This document shows positions 7,571-16,589 of a stretch of DNA of 64,000 nucleotides, piece after piece. Below the pieces are notes generated by a model. It was given only the letters and a program-made list of their open reading frames with translations, was not told the DNA's origin and made no database searches. Both the position numbers and the translations under genes were made by a program. How positions within the stretch are numbered: the stretch's first letter is position 1; each line of letters opens with the position of its first letter. This DNA comes from Bacillota bacterium (GTDB taxonomy: Bacteria > Bacillota > Clostridia > Acetivibrionales > JAFADI01), in the NCBI GenBank assembly GCA_023424965.1, contig JAFADI010000049.1, forward strand, positions 23,290 to 87,289, written 5' to 3'.

Positions 7571-10249
7571 TCAAACTACCGTCTCCAACAGCACTTCGGC
7601 AGAGTCAATGCTCCTTACCGCGCTTTTAATGGCCTCTTCCACATTGCCGCAGGTCTGGAACACCTTTATTCCCTTATCCACCAGCGCTTTCATGGGCCTG
7701 TAGCCTATCCTCAGCACCAGTACCGCATTGCAGTCTTCGATGGTCCTGATAATCCGGTCGATCTTCGATTCTTCATTGTCGCATTCCGCTTCTCCGCTGC
7801 AGTATTTGTCCACATTTCTTTTTTCCAGCAGCCGTAGGCTTCCGTCAGCCTGCTCATAGATGTGGAACTCCTGCACATGTCCGAAATGTTCGTCGATATA
7901 CATCCCCGATTTGGATGCCACGGCAAACTTCAGAACCCGTCCGGCTTTTGCAGGAATCTCTTCTCCGGCGGGTTCCTCCCTGCAGCCGCCGCAGGCCTTT
8001 CCGCTGAAGGCCGGAGAGCAGTCATTGTCCAGTGTACCGATGGCATCCGCCCTGCACTGCTTGCAGTGATACATCTGCTTCATGGTTCCTTCACATTTCT
8101 TCCTTATTTCGGTGAGTTCTTTGTTGCTGGTAAGAGGCATGTGCTGGAATGCACTTCCTTCGGCGGGAATCAGGGGCATGATGTTGGTTATATAGGCACC
8201 GTATGCCTTTACCTTTTTCACGACAGCCTCCACATGCATATCGTTCACACCCTTGATGAGAACGATGTTGACCTTGCACACAACTCCCCTTGCAGCCAGG
8301 TAAGCCAGTCCCTCCAACTGGTTCCTTATAAGTACCGCGGCCGCCTGCTCTCCGGTGTATCTCTTCCCGTTGTAGTTTACTTCTTTGTATATCTTTGCAC
8401 CGATGGAGGGGTCAATGGCATTAATGGTAATGGTCACATGGGAGATCCCCAGGTTGATGATTTCATCCGCATGGTGCGGGAGCATCAGTCCGTTGGTGGA
8501 CAGGCAGAAGGTGATTTCCGGATCAATTTGTGTTATGAGCTGGATTGACTTTTTCGTGTTTTCAAAATTGGCCAGGGCATCCCCCGGTCCTGCAATCCCC
8601 ACCACAGTCAAATTCTCCATCTTCTCCCTCACCACCGCGAATTTTCTTGCCGCCTCTTCCGGCGACAGCACCTCACTGGTCACCCCGGGCCTGCTCTCAT
8701 TGGTACAGTCGTATTTCCTGTTGCAGTAATTGCAGCTTATATTACAGGCAGGGGCCACAGGGATATGCATTCTCGCGTTCCGGCAGGAACCCCCGCTGAA
8801 GCAGGGATGGGCTTTTGTTTTTTCCTCCTGTCCGGAAGCCGGCTTCCCGACTTTTTCCGGCTGCGTTTTTTCCCCGGAATCGTCTACATAATAGGTGTCA
8901 AACATCTTTTGCCGGTAGACCTGGTACTTATTTTCCAGCAGCGTATTGGTGATGTCGTCCAGAAGCTTCAAGGTTCCCTGGTAGCCGGTGTAAACCAGCC
9001 TCTGGCCTCCCACCCTGTCATGGATGGGAAAACCGATCCGCACAAGGGGTATGCCGTCTTTTTCGGTAATGAATTTGCCGTCGGAGTTTCCTATTAAAAT
9101 GTTGGCTTTAAGTTCTTTTGCATACTTGCGGATGGTGTCGAAATCTGTATCGTCGATGACCACAGGCAGCTCCAGGTGGGTCAAAGGGTCCTTCTCCGTC
9201 CCGCCCAGCTCTTCCTTTACCGCCTGGTTCTGCGAACCCGTGGACAGGAGTACGGGCTTGATCCCATTTTCAAGGCAAAGCCTGCCCAGGGCAAGGACAA
9301 GCTCAGGCTCACCGTAGATCACGGCTCTGCCCTCCCCATTGTGCTTATGGGAATCGATCATCCCGTCAATCAACCTGCCTCTTTCCATCTCCAGCATCGC
9401 CGGAACGGGCCTGCCGGAGAGCTGTGACAGAAGCTCCACCAACCTGCCGGTGTTCTCTATCCCCATGGGAATGGGACATTTGTAGAGGGGGACTCCGTAC
9501 TTCTCCAGCAGGTACTGTCCGGGGGACAATTCCTTGGGTACCGTCAGCCCCAGTTCAATGGTAGCCCTGGCGCCCCCCATGGCTTTGATATCTCCTGTTC
9601 CGGTGCCCCTGTCCTGGGTCCTGCTGTATATCGGTGAGTAGGGCGCATCCAGGCTGTCGGAAATGTCGGGCAGCAGGATATAATCGATTTCAAAAAGCTC
9701 CAGCATTGCTTTTATATTCCTTATATCCCCCGGGCTCATGGCAGGGACGATGATGTTGACCCTGCCGTTGGGCTCGGAATAGCCGGTTATCTGCCGCACC
9801 ATGCAGAGCAGCGCCCTGTAATAGCCTTCAAACTGGGTGCCCCCATAGCCGGGGGTTGAAACAGGTACAATGATGACGTCCTTGAGCTTCTCTTCTTCAA
9901 CAAACTCCGCCGTTATCCTTTTTATATCCTCTCCGATGGTCTCTGCGAGACAGGTGGTACCCACGCCGATGATTTCCGGATTATAAAGCCTGATAAGATT
10001 TTTAAGGCCCTTTTTCAGGTTGCTCTCACCGCCGTATACCGTTCCTTCTTCGTTCAGGGAGGAGGACGCAATGTCCACGGGTTCGTTGAAATGTGCCGCC
10101 ATATGCCTGCGTATATAGGTACTGCAGCCCTGAGAGCCGTGCAGTATGGTCATGCTGTTTTTAATTCCCTTGAAGGCTGTGATGGCCCCCATGGGCATAC
10201 ACATTTTGCATGGATTTACATTCAAATTGACAAAGTTTCTGTTTTTCAT
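7571..10249 (-). CDS. nifN-nifB: NifN-NifB fusion with NifX-like tail, FeMo-cofactor assembly
   Basis: 892 residues in three parts. Residues 1-455 are NifN, the scaffold half that pairs with NifE (NVNPCKMCMP, HGSQGC, GTTCLAETIGED). A charged linker (456-480) leads to NifB, a radical SAM enzyme making the NifB-co precursor: PCFSGGSC, then cysteines 502, 506 and 509 in ACNISCNYCN, and GIAGPGDALAN. From about 771 to the end there is a NifX/NafY-like cofactor-binding domain (FAVASKSGMYIDEHFGH). Fusion of nifN and nifB is known from C. pasteurianum and relatives. Starts 10 bases after nifE; AGGTGGT precedes the ATG. Confidence 0.96.
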   Translation of the reverse strand: MKNRNFVNLNVNPCKMCMPMGAITAFKGIKNSMTILHGSQGCSTYIRRHMAAHFNEPVDIASSSLNEEGTVYGGESNLKKGLKNLIRLYNPEIIGVGTTCLAETIGEDIKRITAEFVEEEKLKDVIIVPVSTPGYGGTQFEGYYRALLCMVRQITGYSEPNGRVNIIVPAMSPGDIRNIKAMLELFEIDYILLPDISDSLDAPYSPIYSRTQDRGTGTGDIKAMGGARATIELGLTVPKELSPGQYLLEKYGVPLYKCPIPMGIENTGRLVELLSQLSGRPVPAMLEMERGRLIDGMIDSHKHNGEGRAVIYGEPELVLALGRLCLENGIKPVLLSTGSQNQAVKEELGGTEKDPLTHLELPVVIDDTDFDTIRKYAKELKANILIGNSDGKFITEKDGIPLVRIGFPIHDRVGGQRLVYTGYQGTLKLLDDITNTLLENKYQVYRQKMFDTYYVDDSGEKTQPEKVGKPASGQEEKTKAHPCFSGGSCRNARMHIPVAPACNISCNYCNRKYDCTNESRPGVTSEVLSPEEAARKFAVVREKMENLTVVGIAGPGDALANFENTKKSIQLITQIDPEITFCLSTNGLMLPHHADEIINLGISHVTITINAIDPSIGAKIYKEVNYNGKRYTGEQAAAVLIRNQLEGLAYLAARGVVCKVNIVLIKGVNDMHVEAVVKKVKAYGAYITNIMPLIPAEGSAFQHMPLTSNKELTEIRKKCEGTMKQMYHCKQCRADAIGTLDNDCSPAFSGKACGGCREEPAGEEIPAKAGRVLKFAVASKSGMYIDEHFGHVQEFHIYEQADGSLRLLEKRNVDKYCSGEAECDNEESKIDRIIRTIEDCNAVLVLRIGYRPMKALVDKGIKVFQTCGNVEEAIKSAVRSIDSAEVLLETVV

Positions 10250-10259
10250 TTTCTACCAC

Positions 10260-11630
10260 CTACCTCACATATTTCCATACGGGGCTGTTTATCGTAAGAT
10301 CCACTTCCCTGGCAAAGTTGACTGCGCCTTCAAAGCCGCAAAGCGGATGCTTTCTTTCATGGTTATGATCACAAAAGGCAATTCCCAGTTTATAGGCAAG
10401 GGGTCTCTCCTTGACTCCTCCCACCAGGATATCCGCCCCCTTTTCTTTGATGAATTTCTCCAATTCCGCAGGGTTGGTGTCATCCAGAATTACCGTCCCC
10501 TCATCCGCAATACTCCGGATGATTTCGTATTCGTCGGCGCGTCCTGTTTGCGTTCCCACCATTACCGTCTGCATCCCCAGGTCCCTGAACTGCTTGATGA
10601 GTGAAATGGCTTTGAAGCCCCCTCCTACATAAACAGCCGCTTTTTTATCCCTGAGCCTTTTCCTGTACGGACCCAGGCCCGCCTGAGTTTTGAGCTCCTC
10701 GATGAAGGTGAGCTCCTTGGCCCTGTCCATGGTCTTTTTGTTTCCTATGGCCTCTGCGATTCGCAGCAGGGATATTTTGGTGTCTTCCACTCCGAAAAAG
10801 CTCACTTTGACAAAAGGGATGCCGTACTTTTCTTCCATGGCCTTCGCAAGGTAGGTCATGGAGCCGGCGCACTGCACTACATTCAGGGCGGCTTTGGGCG
10901 CCCCCATGATCTCTTCCGCTCTTGAATCCCCTGTAATCTTTGCCTGGATGTTCACACCGATCTTTTTGAGGTAATCGGTAATGATCCAGATTTCCCCCGC
11001 CAGGTTGAAATCTCCCAGGAAATTGATACAGGGTGCGTTTGCCTCCTTCTGGTCCATTAGATCCTTTTCAACGCTTTGGGAAGTGTCCATAAGCCTCAGC
11101 AATGCATTGCAGGCGGCCATGTAGCCCATGGATTTGTTGCCGGCGAAACCGCTGGATTGAACGGGTATCACCTTTATGGAATGCTTTTTTCCCGCCTCCC
11201 TGCACACCGCCTCAATATCGTCGCCGATAACGCCCACAATACAGGTTGCATAGACAAATACCACCTCGGGAGAATACCGGGCAACGATTTCATCAATGGC
11301 GCCTGCCAGCTTCTTCTCCCCTCCGAAGATTACATCCTGCTCCCTCAGGTCTGTTGAGAAGCTGTTTCTATAGGTCTCGGGCCCGCTGGTCAGACTGCCC
11401 CTGATATCCCAGGTGTAGCTGGCACAGCCGATGGGACCGTGGACGATGTGGACCGCATCGGTAATGGGGTTCAGAACAACCCTGGCACCGCAGTACACAC
11501 AAGCCCGCTGGCTTACGGAGCCCGCCAGGCTGTCCTTTTCGCATTTCAGTCCTTCCTCGCCGTTCCTTGAATTGCAGAATATGGAGTTTCTGCGTTCGTC
11601 CAGAATATCTGTCGTCAATTTTCCTTGCAT
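10260..11630 (-). CDS. nifE: NifE, FeMo-cofactor scaffold subunit
   Basis: 456 residues homologous to NifD but lacking its FeMo-cofactor histidine context. Visible family motifs: CVYCGARVVLNP, HGPIGCASYTWDIRG, YATCIVGVIGDDIEAVC and VQCAGSMTYLAK. NifE forms the NifEN scaffold with the NifN part of the next gene. The ATG at 11630 has AGGAGG 8 bases upstream; the GTG at 11639 overlaps that site and was rejected. It lies 106 bases after nifK, the largest gap inside the run, and that gap holds a GC-rich hairpin. Confidence 0.95.
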   Translation of the reverse strand: MQGKLTTDILDERRNSIFCNSRNGEEGLKCEKDSLAGSVSQRACVYCGARVVLNPITDAVHIVHGPIGCASYTWDIRGSLTSGPETYRNSFSTDLREQDVIFGGEKKLAGAIDEIVARYSPEVVFVYATCIVGVIGDDIEAVCREAGKKHSIKVIPVQSSGFAGNKSMGYMAACNALLRLMDTSQSVEKDLMDQKEANAPCINFLGDFNLAGEIWIITDYLKKIGVNIQAKITGDSRAEEIMGAPKAALNVVQCAGSMTYLAKAMEEKYGIPFVKVSFFGVEDTKISLLRIAEAIGNKKTMDRAKELTFIEELKTQAGLGPYRKRLRDKKAAVYVGGGFKAISLIKQFRDLGMQTVMVGTQTGRADEYEIIRSIADEGTVILDDTNPAELEKFIKEKGADILVGGVKERPLAYKLGIAFCDHNHERKHPLCGFEGAVNFAREVDLTINSPVWKYVR

Positions 11631-11651
11631 GCTTTCCACCTCCTAAGGGGT

Positions 11652-11668
11652 CGGACCGGAAAGGTCCG
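11652..11668 (-). other. GC-rich hairpin between nifK and nifE
   Basis: CGGACC (11652-11657) pairs with GGTCCG (11663-11668), directly before the nifE ribosome binding site, next to a second GC palindrome (CCCGGGGCCGGG region, 11670-11681). There is no T-run, so it is not an intrinsic terminator. An mRNA-processing or stability hairpin separating abundant nifHDK from nifEN message is inferred. Confidence 0.45.
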
Positions 11669-11736
11669 GCCCGGGGCCGGGACTAATAGCACTTTGACAG
11701 CAAGCACTACTAATCATGGTTTTTATCTCTCCGTCC

Positions 11737-13098
11737 TTACATGATGAGCTCCATGTCTTCGTCCGCGCAGTCCCGGTCCTGTCTGTCCAGCAATGCGTTG
11801 CTTATCATTTCGATGACCCGCATGGCGCCTTTGTAACCTACGATGGGCAGATAGGAATGCACACTCCTGTCCAGGATGGGGAAGCCGATTCTCACGAAAG
11901 GAATGTCTTCCGCCCTGGCGATATATTTCCCGTGGGTTCCTCCTATCAGCAGGTCGACGGGCTCATCCTTTATCCACTGGTGCAGTGTGAACAGGTCTCC
12001 CAGGGCCTTTACCCTACCGTCGATTCCCGCCTCCTCAAACATGGCTCGGATTTCACGCTCGAAAGCATCCCCCGGTGTGCCCGTAAGCACATATTTGGGG
12101 ATCATGCCCAGGTTGATTGCAAATTCCGTCAGGGCGATGCACAGGTCCGGATCTCCGAAGATGGCTACCTTCTTCCCGTGATAGTGGTAATGGCAGTCCA
12201 CCATGATGTCCACCAGTTGTCCCCTTTCCTCCTCCAGCTCTTCAGGCACTTCCTTTCCCGTGAGCTTCGCCGCTGCCATCAGGAAGTCATCGGTGGCCTT
12301 GATTCCAATGGGAGCCTTCAATACCTTTGACGGCACCTTGCACTTCTTCTCCAGTTCATAGGCGCCGTCTGCCGAGGCGAAGCTTCCCAGGGCCAGCGTG
12401 GTCCTTGAGTTTCCTGCGTCGATGATGTCCTGCACCTTTGTGCCGCCTCTGGGATACATCTCGAATTTTCCCGTCATGGGGGCATCCAGCACGTTGCTGG
12501 TGTCGGGGAACAGGATGAAGGGTACTTCCATGGCTTTGAGCAGCCGTTTGATTTCCCTCATGTCGCCGGGATTTACAAAGCCCGGGATTACATTTAATTT
12601 TCCGTTGGGGCTTTTGCTGTTGACGGACAGGTACTTCACCATTCCCTTCACCATGTTGGAAAAGCCCGTCACATGGGAACCCTGATAGCTTGGCGTGTTG
12701 GCGTGGATGACGATTTTCCCTTCCGGCACCTGGGCCGACATGATATACGTGGGGATGTCATCTCCGATGGTCTCCGACAGGCAGGTGGTGTGCACCGCAA
12801 TAATGTCCGGATCGTATATTGAAAAGACATTTTTAATGGCCGTCTTCAGATTGGTGCCCCCTCCGAACACCGCCGCTCCTTCTGTGAAGGAGCTGGTGGA
12901 AGCCATGACCGGGTCCCTGAAGTTTCTGGTGAGAAACATCCGGTGGAAGGAGCAGCAGCCCTGGGAGCCATGGCTGTGGGGAAGACATTTGTGAATTCCC
13001 AGGGCCGCATACATGGCTCCCACCGGCTGGCAGGTCTTGGCGGGATTGACGTTTAGAGCTTCTCTTTTGCAATATTCCTGTGGTGTATAGTCAAGCAT
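11737..13098 (-). CDS. nifK: Nitrogenase MoFe protein beta subunit
   Basis: 453 residues. The P-cluster cysteines are seen at positions 23 (AKTCQPVGA), 48 (GSQGCCSFHR) and 106 (HTTCLSETIGDD). Length and the missing N-terminal extension of about 50 residues match C. pasteurianum NifK rather than the proteobacterial form. It forms the alpha2-beta2 MoFe protein with NifD, whose gene is 48 bases upstream. AAGGAGG lies 7-8 bases before the ATG. Upstream of nifE there is a 106-base gap with a hairpin. Confidence 0.97.
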   Translation of the reverse strand: MLDYTPQEYCKREALNVNPAKTCQPVGAMYAALGIHKCLPHSHGSQGCCSFHRMFLTRNFRDPVMASTSSFTEGAAVFGGGTNLKTAIKNVFSIYDPDIIAVHTTCLSETIGDDIPTYIMSAQVPEGKIVIHANTPSYQGSHVTGFSNMVKGMVKYLSVNSKSPNGKLNVIPGFVNPGDMREIKRLLKAMEVPFILFPDTSNVLDAPMTGKFEMYPRGGTKVQDIIDAGNSRTTLALGSFASADGAYELEKKCKVPSKVLKAPIGIKATDDFLMAAAKLTGKEVPEELEEERGQLVDIMVDCHYHYHGKKVAIFGDPDLCIALTEFAINLGMIPKYVLTGTPGDAFEREIRAMFEEAGIDGRVKALGDLFTLHQWIKDEPVDLLIGGTHGKYIARAEDIPFVRIGFPILDRSVHSYLPIVGYKGAMRVIEMISNALLDRQDRDCADEDMELIM

Positions 13099-13146
13099 TT
13101 GAATTACCTCCTTAAAATTATTGCTGGAGCACCATTACGGCAGTTT

Positions 13147-14751
13147 TCACGCAATAACACTGCCTTCCAGCATGGGCTCCTTCCTCCACGGCGGAACCAC
13201 AAACTTCCACGAAGGTGTGGTCAGACCCATGGCAATGTCCCTGGCAAAATTGACCGCTCCTTTGAAGCCGGCATAGGGGCCGCTGTAATCGTAGGAATGC
13301 AGCTGCTTTGAAAAAATCCCCTGCTTGTGGGCTACATATTTGTCCTTGATGCCGGAACACAGGATGTCGGGTTTTAATACCTTCAAGAATTCTTCCGTTT
13401 CATAATGGTTCAGATCGTCCACTACCAGGCTGCCGTCGGACATCTTCCGCATCATTCCTTCATAGTAGTTCAGCGATATCTTGTCTTTGAGCTCGGCAAT
13501 CCTCTCTTCGGAAAGGAAAACCCGGTAGTGCTTGGGATCGGCTTCCACTTCGATGCTTTCGATATTTTTACTGTCTCCGTCCTCCTTGATGCTGGGAATC
13601 ACTTCCCTGCCTTCGTAGTCGTCCCTGTGTCCGAACTCATATCCTGCCATTACCGTCTCCACGCCGATATCCTTCAGCAGCTCCTGGTAGTGGTGGGCTC
13701 TGGAGCCCCCTACAAAAAGAGCCGCCGTCCTGCCCTTGCAGATTTCCCTGTAATGCTCCATGGCCGCACTTATGTCCGAAACCTCCTCGGCGATGACCTG
13801 TTCCGTCCTGGCCATGAGCTCGGGATCACCGAAATAGGCTGCAATATCCCTGAGGCTCTTCGTCATGGTCCTAACGCCGATAAAGTTGACCTTGATCCAG
13901 TCCTGCCCATATTTCGTGTTCATCATTTCGCCGATATAGTTGATGGAACGGTGGCACTGTATTACGTTGAGGGTGGCCTTATGGGCTGAAGAAAGCTGCC
14001 TTACGGAGCCGTTTCCCGTCATCACCGAAACGATGTCGTACCCTATTTTTTTCAGCACCCGTTCAACCTCCCAGCCGTCACCGCCGATGTTGTATTCACC
14101 CAGGATGTTGATGGCATATTTCCCCACCACTGCATCTCCGGTGCCGATGACATGCCTGATCAATCCGTTGTTGGCGATGTGGTGCCCGCCGGACTGGCTG
14201 ACGCCCTTATAGCCTTCACAGCTGAAGGCCAGCACCTTTATGCCGTATTCCTTCTCCGCCCAGGCTGCAACCGCATTGATGTCGTCTCCGATGAGACCCA
14301 CGGGACATGTGGAGCAGATCATGACGGTCTCCGGGTGGAAAATCTCCACGGCTTCCGTTATGGCCTTCCGGAGCTTCTTTTCGCCTCCGAAGACAATGTC
14401 TCCCTCCTGCAGGTCGGTATTAAAGGAATAGTTCAAAAAGTTCTTTTCATCCCCCGTGCTTTTGCCCTTATGCCTTCTGGTACCCCAGCTGTAATAGCCG
14501 CAGCCGATAGGCCCGTGGGTGATGACCAGGGCATCCCTCAAAGGTCCCACCACAACACCCTTGCATCCAGCATAGCAGCAGCCCCTGTTGGTTATGATGC
14601 CCGGAATGGTCCTGGTGTTGGCAATGATCCCCTGCTGAATTTCCGGCTGGTTGTCTTTTACTACAACATGGTCCTTCCTGTTTTTGAATACCGCGGCGGG
14701 ATAGCTTTCCAGCACCTTATCCACTTTTTGCTTCATCACTTGCTGTTTCAT
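13147..14751 (-). CDS. nifD: Nitrogenase MoFe protein alpha subunit, clostridial type
   Basis: 534 residues. P-cluster cysteines are at 58 (NRGCCYAGCKG), 84 (HGPIGCGYYSW) and 149 (CSTCPVGLIGDD); the His pair GGHHIANN holds His190, equivalent to the essential His195 of Azotobacter; VIQCHRSINYIGEMM contains the FeMo-cofactor cysteine. The extra roughly 50 residues between about 375 and 430 (region SKNIESIEVEADPKHYR) are the insertion typical of C. pasteurianum-like NifD. The ATG at 14751 follows GAGGGGTGAT; the GTG at 14760 overlaps it. Starts 12 bases after nifI2. Confidence 0.97.
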   Translation of the reverse strand: MKQQVMKQKVDKVLESYPAAVFKNRKDHVVVKDNQPEIQQGIIANTRTIPGIITNRGCCYAGCKGVVVGPLRDALVITHGPIGCGYYSWGTRRHKGKSTGDEKNFLNYSFNTDLQEGDIVFGGEKKLRKAITEAVEIFHPETVMICSTCPVGLIGDDINAVAAWAEKEYGIKVLAFSCEGYKGVSQSGGHHIANNGLIRHVIGTGDAVVGKYAINILGEYNIGGDGWEVERVLKKIGYDIVSVMTGNGSVRQLSSAHKATLNVIQCHRSINYIGEMMNTKYGQDWIKVNFIGVRTMTKSLRDIAAYFGDPELMARTEQVIAEEVSDISAAMEHYREICKGRTAALFVGGSRAHHYQELLKDIGVETVMAGYEFGHRDDYEGREVIPSIKEDGDSKNIESIEVEADPKHYRVFLSEERIAELKDKISLNYYEGMMRKMSDGSLVVDDLNHYETEEFLKVLKPDILCSGIKDKYVAHKQGIFSKQLHSYDYSGPYAGFKGAVNFARDIAMGLTTPSWKFVVPPWRKEPMLEGSVIA

Positions 14752-14763
14752 AAATATCACCCC

Positions 14764-15150
14764 TCAAATCGCTTCTTCTCCGCTTTCACCGGTCCTTACC
14801 CTCACCGCGTCATAAACCGGCATGACAAATATCTTTCCATCCCCCGGCTTTCCTTTGCTGTTTACACTGATCAGCGTGTCCACAACTTTTTTTACTTCCT
14901 CGTCTTTCACGATGATGGATAAAAGTCTTTTGGGAATAAGCCTGTGCCCCTCGGATATGACTTCTGCGGTTCTGGGAGAGTTGAACTCGATACCGGAGGT
15001 AATCATATGCTCAATGATGGTAAAATCCACCTTTTTCTTTCCTCTTCCCTGTACCTTTCTGCAGTTGATGGAGGGAAAGCCTTCCGTCAGCAGGGCTTCC
15101 TTGGTCTTGTTGATCATATCCATCCGGATAACGGCCATTACTTCCTTCAT
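14764..15150 (-). CDS. nifI2: NifI2, nitrogenase-specific PII-like regulator
   Basis: 128 residues, a PII-fold protein with the NifI2-type extended T-loop (INCRKVQGRGKKK, then EHMITSGIEFNSPRTAEV) and C-terminal GDGKIFVMPVYDAVRVRTGE. In methanogens and clostridia NifI1 and NifI2 form a complex that inhibits NifDK after ammonium addition and is released by 2-oxoglutarate and ATP; that role is taken from the family. ATG at 15150 follows AGGTGG; the longer open frame (to 15264) overlaps nifI1 and has no better site. Starts 13 bases after nifI1. Confidence 0.93.
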   Translation of the reverse strand: MKEVMAVIRMDMINKTKEALLTEGFPSINCRKVQGRGKKKVDFTIIEHMITSGIEFNSPRTAEVISEGHRLIPKRLLSIIVKDEEVKKVVDTLISVNSKGKPGDGKIFVMPVYDAVRVRTGESGEEAI

Positions 15151-15163
15151 ACGTCCACCTCCA

Positions 15164-15490
15164 CTAAAGCCCGGCAATACCTGAGCTGATTGTGTACACT
15201 TCCTCGACGAGGCTGATAAATATCTTTCCGTCTCCAAAAGCTCCCTTTTGTCCTGTTTTTGCATTCTTCATGATGAGCTTTATCACATCGTCCTTGTCTT
15301 CGTCCCTGACCACCATCATCAGCATTTCTTTGGGGATTTCGTCGTAAAATACGTCTCCCACCTTCACACCGCGCTGCTTGCCGCGGCCCATGACATCCAT
15401 TTTGGTAACGGCGGGGAATCCCGCATCACTAAGCTCCGAAAGCACTATCCCGACTTTTTCGGGTCTGATGATCGCTCGAATCATTATCAT
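15164..15490 (-). CDS. nifI1: NifI1, nitrogenase-specific PII-like regulator
   Basis: 108 residues with the NifI1 pattern: IRAIIRPEKVGIVLSELS, MGRGKQRGVKVG in the T-loop and GDGKIFISLVEEVYTI near the end. It is the partner of NifI2 in post-translational switch-off of nitrogenase. ATG at 15490 was chosen because AAGGTGG lies 8 bases upstream; the GTG at 15502 is inside that site. It sits between nifH (53 bases upstream) and nifI2, the position seen in archaea and Clostridia. Confidence 0.93.
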   Translation of the reverse strand: MIMIRAIIRPEKVGIVLSELSDAGFPAVTKMDVMGRGKQRGVKVGDVFYDEIPKEMLMMVVRDEDKDDVIKLIMKNAKTGQKGAFGDGKIFISLVEEVYTISSGIAGL

Positions 15491-15543
15491 TATCCGTACC
15501 ACCTTTCATTTTTTTCATCCGACTTTTTAGAACCGCTTTTATC

Positions 15544-16365
15544 TCATATATCCAGGATGCCGTGTTCCATCAGTATGGATTCCAGTCTCTCCTGGGGCAT
15601 GGGCCTGGGAACGACAAACATGTCGTTGCTGTCCACCGCATTTGCCAGGCCCCTGTATGCCGATGCCTGATCTGCTGTCGGATCGTAGTCGATAACGGTC
15701 TTTCGGTTGATCTCTGCCCGCTGCACCATGTTGTCCCTGGGTACGAAGTATATCAGCTGGCTGCCCAGTTCCTTGGCAAAAGCCTCCAGCAGTTCCTTTT
15801 CTCCGTCAACCTTCCTGCTGTTGCAGATAATGCCTCCCAGCCGTGTTCCTCCGGTGTTGGCGTACTTCTGAACACCTTTGCAGATGTTGTTGGCCGCATA
15901 GAGGGCCATCATTTCTCCACTGGCCACAATGTAGATTTCCTGGGCCTTTCCCTCCCTTATGGGCATTGCAAAGCCTCCACAGACAACATCGCCCAGTACG
16001 TCATAGAATACATAATCCAGATCGTCGGTATAAGCTCCCAGCTGCTCCAGCATGTTGATGGAGGTGATGATACCTCTTCCCGCACAGCCTACACCGGGCT
16101 CCGGACCTCCGGATTCCACACATCTTATCCCGAAAACACCTTCTTTCATGATGTTTTCCAGTTCCACCTCTTCCCCTTCCTCGCGGAGCGTATCCAGTAC
16201 GCTCTTTTGAGCCAGACCTCCAAGTACAAGCCTTGTCGAATCGGCTTTAGGATCACAGCCTACAATCATAATGTTTTTTCCCATCTCTCCCAGACCTGCC
16301 GTCAGGTTCTGTGTGGTCGTAGACTTCCCTATGCCGCCCTTTCCATAAATTGCTACCTGTCTCAT
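15544..16365 (-). CDS. nifH: Nitrogenase Fe protein (dinitrogenase reductase)
   Basis: 273 residues, the same length as C. pasteurianum NifH. The P-loop GKGGIGKST spans residues 8-16, Cys94 and Cys129 are the ligands of the 4Fe-4S cluster shared by the dimer, and Arg97 in GCAGRG is the site ADP-ribosylated in some other bacteria. The protein passes electrons to NifDK with ATP hydrolysis. The second ATG (16365) was chosen since AAGGAGG is 8 bases away; the first ATG at 16371 is only 2 bases from it. First gene of the nif run, downstream of amtB and a terminator-like hairpin. Confidence 0.98.
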   Translation of the reverse strand: MRQVAIYGKGGIGKSTTTQNLTAGLGEMGKNIMIVGCDPKADSTRLVLGGLAQKSVLDTLREEGEEVELENIMKEGVFGIRCVESGGPEPGVGCAGRGIITSINMLEQLGAYTDDLDYVFYDVLGDVVCGGFAMPIREGKAQEIYIVASGEMMALYAANNICKGVQKYANTGGTRLGGIICNSRKVDGEKELLEAFAKELGSQLIYFVPRDNMVQRAEINRKTVIDYDPTADQASAYRGLANAVDSNDMFVVPRPMPQERLESILMEHGILDI

Positions 16366-16390
16366 GATCATTTCCTCCTTATCTCTTTAT

Positions 16391-16432
16391 GGCCCTGTGG
16401 GCCGAATCATTTTTGTGCGCTGTGTGCACACA
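16391..16432 (-). promoter_or_regulatory. nifH 5' region: hairpin and 12-bp palindrome
   Basis: Upstream of the nifH ribosome binding site lie a hairpin (GGCCC 16391-16395 with GGGCC 16399-16403) and the perfect palindrome TGTGTGCACACA (16421-16432). I see no sigma-54 -24/-12 sequence here. The palindrome could be an operator or part of the leader; neither is tested. Confidence 0.35.
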
Positions 16433-16479
16433 TTTATCGAATTAGATTATTCATCTATATTCCGCTGCAAAAACTCTCT

Positions 16480-16528
16480 TAAAAACGCGAAAGGCGCCTA
16501 AATCTTTGTGATTTAGGCGCCCGGGCCT
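16480..16528 (-). terminator. Terminator/attenuator hairpin between amtB and nifH
   Basis: A perfect 12-bp stem (16493-16504 with 16510-16521) is followed on the minus strand by TTTCGCGTTTTT. An alternative small hairpin, stem AGGC/GCCT with a six-base loop CCGGGC (16515-16528), shares bases with the terminator arm and would exclude it. The same exclusion is seen in the glnB and radical SAM leaders, so nifH may be under antitermination; it may also simply end the glnB-amtB transcript. Confidence 0.7.
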
Positions 16529-16589
16529 TTGTGGCATTCTTTTCGTTCAAGGAACCGAATACCGGATATTCAATTTCTGTCAATTCACA

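Noticed and set aside
15151..15264. N-terminal extension of NifI2 in the longest frame
   Set aside because: It overlaps the end of nifI1, does not resemble PII proteins, and a good ribosome binding site precedes the ATG at 15150.
16366..16589. Sigma-54 promoter for nifH
   Set aside because: No TGGCAC-N5-TTGC type sequence was found on the minus strand; the gap holds a terminator and hairpins instead.
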